From NCBI RefSeq assembly GCF_003585925.1, contig NZ_NRJH01000020.1, positions 1 to 34,178 on the forward strand: a stretch of DNA of 34,178 bases, written 5' to 3'. The number at the start of each line of letters is the position of its first letter. Positions within the stretch are counted from its first letter, which is position 1. The position numbers and the translations under genes were made by a program. Below the pieces are notes generated by a model, which saw nothing but the letters and a program-made list of their open reading frames with translations, was not told the DNA's origin and searched no databases. The DNA is from Psittacicella melopsittaci. Its GTDB lineage: Bacteria; Pseudomonadota; Gammaproteobacteria; Enterobacterales; Psittacicellaceae. Below, one piece after another: positions 30,121-34,178 of this stretch.

Positions 30121-30145
30121 AAAAAATCCAGAGTTTCCTCTGGAT
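30121..30145 (-). terminator. Terminator, minus strand
   Basis: ATCCAGAG (30126-30133) pairs perfectly with CTCTGGAT (30138-30145), with a T run on the minus strand. It starts 4 bases past the stop codon of the 12-codon ORF. Confidence 0.8.
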
Positions 30146-30149
30146 AAAA

Positions 30150-30188
30150 TTAATAAGGTTTGTTAATTCTACCTTTACAGAAGTTCAT
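30150..30188 (-). CDS. Possible 12-residue peptide MNFCKGRINKPY
   Basis: ATG 30188 is preceded at good spacing by AGGAGAG, one of the best ribosome sites in the window, and the frame ends in TAA 4 bases before a strong terminator. The peptide is basic with one Cys. A minus-strand TATAAT at 30394-30389 could start the transcript, giving about 260 nt with a long structured leader. The unit could be a leader peptide with no downstream gene, a tiny protein, or a small RNA with an incidental ORF. Confidence 0.4.
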   Translation of the reverse strand: MNFCKGRINKPY

Positions 30189-30278
30189 TTTTCTCTCCTA
30201 TCAAAATGAATTGAAAAATCCAATCTTTAGGAAAAGAAGAATAGAAAATCTAAAAAGTAGGTACACAAAAAAAAACAG

Positions 30279-30336
30279 GTAAATACTTTAATTTCTTCGC
30301 AAAGCTAGTAAAGAAAGAAATCTATCTATTTACCTT
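30279..30336. other. Long imperfect hairpin, possible RNA element
   Basis: GGTAAATA (from 30279) pairs with TATTTACC (ending about 30336), and an inner ATTTCTT pairs with AAGAAAT, separated by roughly symmetrical internal loops. The right arm sequence AAATCTATCTATTTACCTT recurs as a near-perfect direct repeat at about 30076. Confidence 0.4.
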
Positions 30337-30388
30337 TATTTTTTTTCGAAAATCGTTATAGAATGGGTGATTTTCTTGTACTTCGGAT

Positions 30389-30394
30389 ATTATA
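30389..30394 (-). promoter_or_regulatory. -10 box, minus strand
   Basis: A perfect TATAAT on the minus strand, upstream of the hairpin and 12-codon ORF. The -35 region is poor. Confidence 0.3.
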
Positions 30395-31463
30395 GCCGAT
30401 TTTTATTTAATCATATATACTTTTTCCAAAAAATTTTAAGCACTTTTTTCTAAGTGTGGAAAAAATAAGAAAAATTATTTTTAAAAACCTTACAAAAAAT
30501 ACAACTATTTTAGCTTTAGACCTAATTTTTTAGATAATAAATTAATTTAAATAAAAAAATTAAGCCTCATATAAGCAAAAATAAACTAAAAAATAACCCA
30601 AATATTAATTTAGCCTCGCTTGAAGGTACTTAAGTGGTTAATAACCAAGCTAATTAGAAGAAAATTAACCATTTTTTAGCCGATAACCCCAGGTAGTACC
30701 TAATTAAAGGAATTTTTTTTCTCATTAAGCTAATAAGGTAGGAGATGTTTAAGGAATTAAATTAAATAATTAGCTAGCATTAACCTTGGTTAAATTAAAG
30801 CCAAGGGGAAATTCTTTAGCTCAGGAAAAAATTAAGTTTGCTGATATCACAGGAAAGCTGTTTTTTTATGTCTGGATTTTAGTTGATCACTAATTTAAAT
30901 AATTAACCCTTAAAAAAATTGCAATTTTATTGATTTATTCGCTAAAAAAATCTATTTTTTTTAGTGTCAAAAAAAGAATAATTCCCACAAAAATTTTATT
31001 GTTAACCCCATCAAAAGGGTCTAAAAAGTCATTTTTACCCCCAAAAAGGCCAATTTTTTTCAATATTTTTTCCATTTCTATTCTGTTTTTTTATCAATTT
31101 TTTTTCGTTAACCCCCCATAAGACATTGCAGGTTTTGCATGTTTTGCATCTGGAGATTCTGCTTATTCTAGAGGGATTTAAGCCTTAAAAACAGCTTTTA
31201 AGAGGTAGTACCTAAAATTAAGAAAATTTTGCGATTTTTTGGAAAAAAGAGCTTAAAAATCAAGGCGTAAAAGAAGTCGATTTTTCGTAAAAATTATTGT
31301 GTATAAAAATCAACAAGTTAGAAAGTGGTAAAAGATTCGCCAGGGGGTTCCCTAGAGTGGTAACTATTTATTAATATAGGAGAGCCAAAGACTCTTTGTT
31401 TTAAATAAGCAATGCATCTTTGGATTAGCAAGATCCAAACTATTCCTCGGAGTATATTTTAAG
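30395..31463. other. Non-coding AT-rich stretch upstream of the 877-codon gene
   Basis: No ORF is supported. GTTTTGCAT occurs twice in tandem near 31133-31150. Close to the gene a short palindrome CAAAGA/TCTTTG (about 31388-31400) may lie in its leader. No clear promoter is seen. Confidence 0.4.
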
Positions 31464-34097
31464 ATGCGAAATTGGAAATTTAAAACCAAGATTAAGCGAG
31501 CTCTTCCAAAAGCACAAATTGTAACATTATCACCTGAACCAAAACATCTTGCCCTTTTAGGAGAGATTTTTGATGAACAAGAATTATATATTTATGATTC
31601 TAAATCCTTACAAAGTTTATTAAACATATGTGAGCAATTTAACCAAATTCCACCGTATTTAAATCAAGCCAAGTATATTCTTGATATGATTAAATTATCG
31701 GTAGGAGCCTATGCCTTTACTGAAAGGTCACCTTTGGTGGTTTTACGACTACGCCAAAGCGAGTATGATATTAGCTTAGGTGACTATGCTTCTTTTCTTG
31801 ATAAGGTTTTAAAAGGTCTTGCTAGCGAGCCAAGCAATAACAACCCGAGTTATAGCAATCCTTTTACTAGGGTTGTCAATAATGTTTACGAGTTTGTCCA
31901 TCAGTTCTTTGTGAATTACTTTTTAACCAGCACCGTTTACTTACCTAAGCAATGGCAAAATGATCAAGAGCTCTTGAATAAGTTAAAAGACCAAAAACAA
32001 AAACGCCAAGATTGGATTAAACTCAATAGCATAGAACCACAAAATACCACCAGTTCGTTTGTCGGACACGATTGTGAGGTAGAGTACTTGCTTTTTGAGC
32101 ACTTTGAGTGTAAGAAAATAGATCTTGGCAAAATTTACAAAAAAATTGAAGAGTTTATCGCTCTGGTGCTTAAAGAGTATTTAGCTGAGCCTCAGACAAG
32201 TGATCTGCAAAGCTTCAAGTTGATAGTAAGAGAACTAGCAACTTTATTAAGAGGCAAACACCGAACCGGAAATGGCCACAAAAAAAGCGAACTTAAAACG
32301 CAAAAATTAAAAAATCCGTTAAAAGAGTTAGAAAAGAACTACGATAAAGTGGAGATCATTGCCAAGTTCTTTGCATTACCATTGCAACTTAAACAAGAGT
32401 CTTGGCTAATTCCTTGCTCAGAAACCACGTCAAGTACTTCTTTAGCTACTTCCTATGCCAAACGTAATGCCTTACGTCTGGTGCTCCCAAAAGCTTATAA
32501 TTATCCTGATCTCGTGACAACTAAGTCGATTGGCCAAGTCTATGATATTTTTATTAAGATCAAAAATAAAGATTCAAGTCAATTGTTCTTTTTTATTAAC
32601 TGGGGACAAAATAAAGTAAATGCTACTCTAGAAGGACAAACTCCTGAAGTCTATTATATTGACCGCCTTATTCCTCCTCACCCTAAAGAGGCGTCAAACT
32701 ACAGCGAGCAAGAAAAACTTGAACTAGTAAAAATCTTTTCTTGTCTCAAAGTTCATTTTCAGGAAAACGATGATGCTTATAGCAAAATGCACCCCCTGAC
32801 CTGGATTTTTGAAGAGGGACAAGATCAACTTAGAGCGCAAAAACAAAACAGCGATTTCAAAGTAAAACCGCACAATCAGCTTAGATTGAGCAATGATAAT
32901 AAGTTTTGGAAATTTGTAAATTATCTCCTTGGGAAAGAAATTCGCGAGATTATTGCCGAGTCGATACAACGAGTTGAAGCTTCGCGCATTTTTGTTAGAG
33001 GTTGTTTGCAGTACGGACTATTTACGGTCGAGCATGTTTTAACCTTTGCGTTACTTATCAAGTTTTACTCATTTAGGTACAATCTTGAGCTCAGCAGAGC
33101 CTTAGAACCTGTACGTAAATTCAGTGGATATGAAGTGGACAATCGTTTTACGATTCCGTTTACGCTCAATCCTAAATATATCCATAGCATGCAAAGTAGT
33201 GAGATAATGCAATTTATGCTGGTTACTGGTCATACTAGCGAAAATGTAAAGGCCTGCCAACAAGTAAGTCGACTCAATCATCGCCTCACAAAAATTTGGC
33301 AAGAAGAAGAGAATTTTCTTGAAAAATTCTTACAAGAGTTGGATGTTACTAAGCTCCTTGAAACTTGCAATGATTTTTCTTTAGATGACTTAACGCGTAA
33401 CTCCGAAGATTTTATGGATGTACTTCATCAAAACAACTGGATTAAGCTCGAGCATGGTTATTCTCACTACGACTACATGAGCTATACCATGAGCTTATTG
33501 TACTCAGCAAATCAAGTACGCATGTATAACTTGCATGATGAAGGGATAATTCTTTCTTCTAAAGCTCATGCTTTATATCCGCAATTTGTCAAAGATGTAT
33601 CTTTTGCAGAGTATAGTAATCTGCTTACGTTTCGTAATAAGCGAGTTTTCCTCAAAATGCGACGCAGTTTTTTCTCGCGGTGCTACATGTACTTAGCTGC
33701 AGGGGATATAGAGAGATTAAATTCAACCTTGAAACTAGTCTATAGACTTGATTTGTATAAAGCTTTAGATATCGACTTTAAACTGGTGGTAAATGGAACT
33801 AATGTGGAAGTAAAAAGTTGTAAAAAAGCAAAAGAAACGTCTTATAACCAATTTGTTACTGTACTTAAGTCGCGAAATACAGATCCAGAGGCACCTTTTA
33901 AACGTAAGTTACAAGAAGTAAGAGATTTTTACTGCTCTTTTGTTTACTCGTTAATTAGTGTTGGTTTATTCTTCACGCCTCGGGATTCCGTACACAACAA
34001 GGAACTAGAACAAGTATATTATTTAGCCTCTCAATTTACGCAAATGGTAATAGAAACTGAATATGCAGCTTATCGCAGTGTTAAAAGCAAACGATAA
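31464..34097 (+). CDS. Large 877-residue protein, unrecognised
   Basis: I do not recognise a family. ATG 31464 has GGAG 11 bases upstream, a long but possible spacing. The product is Lys/Leu/Tyr-rich and apparently soluble, with a basic start (RNWKFKTKIKRALPK), a charged Lys-rich stretch (about 270-305, with GKHRTGNGHKK) and mostly helical segments afterwards. No signal peptide, Walker motif, helix-turn-helix or nuclease motif is evident. It is isolated by nearly 1.8 kb of non-coding DNA upstream and a strong terminator downstream, so it is a single-gene unit. It does not visibly share blocks with the 9729 and 11081 proteins. Confidence 0.75.
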   Translation: MRNWKFKTKIKRALPKAQIVTLSPEPKHLALLGEIFDEQELYIYDSKSLQSLLNICEQFNQIPPYLNQAKYILDMIKLSVGAYAFTERSPLVVLRLRQSEYDISLGDYASFLDKVLKGLASEPSNNNPSYSNPFTRVVNNVYEFVHQFFVNYFLTSTVYLPKQWQNDQELLNKLKDQKQKRQDWIKLNSIEPQNTTSSFVGHDCEVEYLLFEHFECKKIDLGKIYKKIEEFIALVLKEYLAEPQTSDLQSFKLIVRELATLLRGKHRTGNGHKKSELKTQKLKNPLKELEKNYDKVEIIAKFFALPLQLKQESWLIPCSETTSSTSLATSYAKRNALRLVLPKAYNYPDLVTTKSIGQVYDIFIKIKNKDSSQLFFFINWGQNKVNATLEGQTPEVYYIDRLIPPHPKEASNYSEQEKLELVKIFSCLKVHFQENDDAYSKMHPLTWIFEEGQDQLRAQKQNSDFKVKPHNQLRLSNDNKFWKFVNYLLGKEIREIIAESIQRVEASRIFVRGCLQYGLFTVEHVLTFALLIKFYSFRYNLELSRALEPVRKFSGYEVDNRFTIPFTLNPKYIHSMQSSEIMQFMLVTGHTSENVKACQQVSRLNHRLTKIWQEEENFLEKFLQELDVTKLLETCNDFSLDDLTRNSEDFMDVLHQNNWIKLEHGYSHYDYMSYTMSLLYSANQVRMYNLHDEGIILSSKAHALYPQFVKDVSFAEYSNLLTFRNKRVFLKMRRSFFSRCYMYLAAGDIERLNSTLKLVYRLDLYKALDIDFKLVVNGTNVEVKSCKKAKETSYNQFVTVLKSRNTDPEAPFKRKLQEVRDFYCSFVYSLISVGLFFTPRDSVHNKELEQVYYLASQFTQMVIETEYAAYRSVKSKR

Positions 34098-34112
34098 GAG
34101 TTGAGACAGATG

Positions 34113-34150
34113 AACACCTTTTCTTGCGAGCAAGAAAAGGTGTTTTTTTT
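34113..34150 (+). terminator. Terminator of the 877-codon gene
   Basis: A perfect 15-bp stem, AACACCTTTTCTTGC (34113-34127) with its complement at 34130-34144, closes a GA gap that forces a slightly larger loop, followed by eight T. It starts 15 bases past the stop codon. Confidence 0.92.
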
Positions 34151-34178
34151 GCTTCCTAAAGGCAGGATAAGGCAGGAT

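Noticed and set aside
30930..31121. 63-codon plus-strand frame
   Set aside because: AT-rich low-complexity sequence, no ribosome site and no promoter or terminator.

Overview
The window is about 34 kb of AT-rich chromosomal DNA with unusually long non-coding stretches: about 2.9 kb, 2.7 kb and 1.8 kb contain no convincing protein gene. A YicC-type RNase, a DjlA-type membrane J-protein and several OppA/MppA-type periplasmic peptide-binding proteins point to a gammaproteobacterium. An AT-rich Pasteurellales-like host (for example a Psittacicella-type animal commensal) would fit, but that is inference and no rRNA or tRNA is present to test it.

Layout. (1) 1-3408, plus strand: two tandem type I restriction specificity genes (hsdS). 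The first is cut by the window edge and carries an in-frame TGA. The second is broken only by a TA-dinucleotide tract, which looks like a phase switch. (2) 3471-5703, minus strand: an AAA+ ATPase of unknown role, with a promoter and two 17-bp palindromes exactly 22 bp apart, then yicC. (3) 5704-8626: non-coding, with two adjacent multi-hairpin segments that look like structured RNAs. (4) 8627-12709, plus strand: djlA, then two unknown helical proteins that are paralogues of each other. (5) 12710-15067: candidate structured RNAs, a 42-codon gene with a complete promoter/ribosome-site/terminator set, and two kinds of short tandem repeat. (6) 15068-16018, minus: a solitary C5-cytosine DNA methyltransferase. 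(7) 16344-23740, minus: four tandem oppA-like genes separated by hairpin-rich spacers. (8) 24318-24721, minus: a compact two-gene unit encoding 70- and 29-residue proteins. (9) 24722-27340: non-coding, with a tandem repeat, a candidate small RNA and a polypurine/polypyrimidine repeat array. (10) 27341-29677, minus: two more hsdS genes. (11) 29678-31463: repeats and a possible 12-codon ORF. (12) 31464-34097, plus: an 877-residue protein I do not recognise.

How it fits together. Four specificity subunits but no HsdM or HsdR are visible. Target-recognition domains (TRDs) of the same families recur in the left and right clusters, so the region looks like a reservoir of TRDs for a type I system encoded elsewhere, with one copy switchable by slippage and one carrying two copies of the same TRD. 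The oppA cluster supplies alternative binding proteins for a peptide ABC transporter whose permease and ATPase genes are not here. Across the non-coding DNA, hairpins whose apical loops carry ACCA (TGGT on the other strand) recur, especially around the oppA genes and near 14.1-14.8 kb. This is the least explained pattern in the window.
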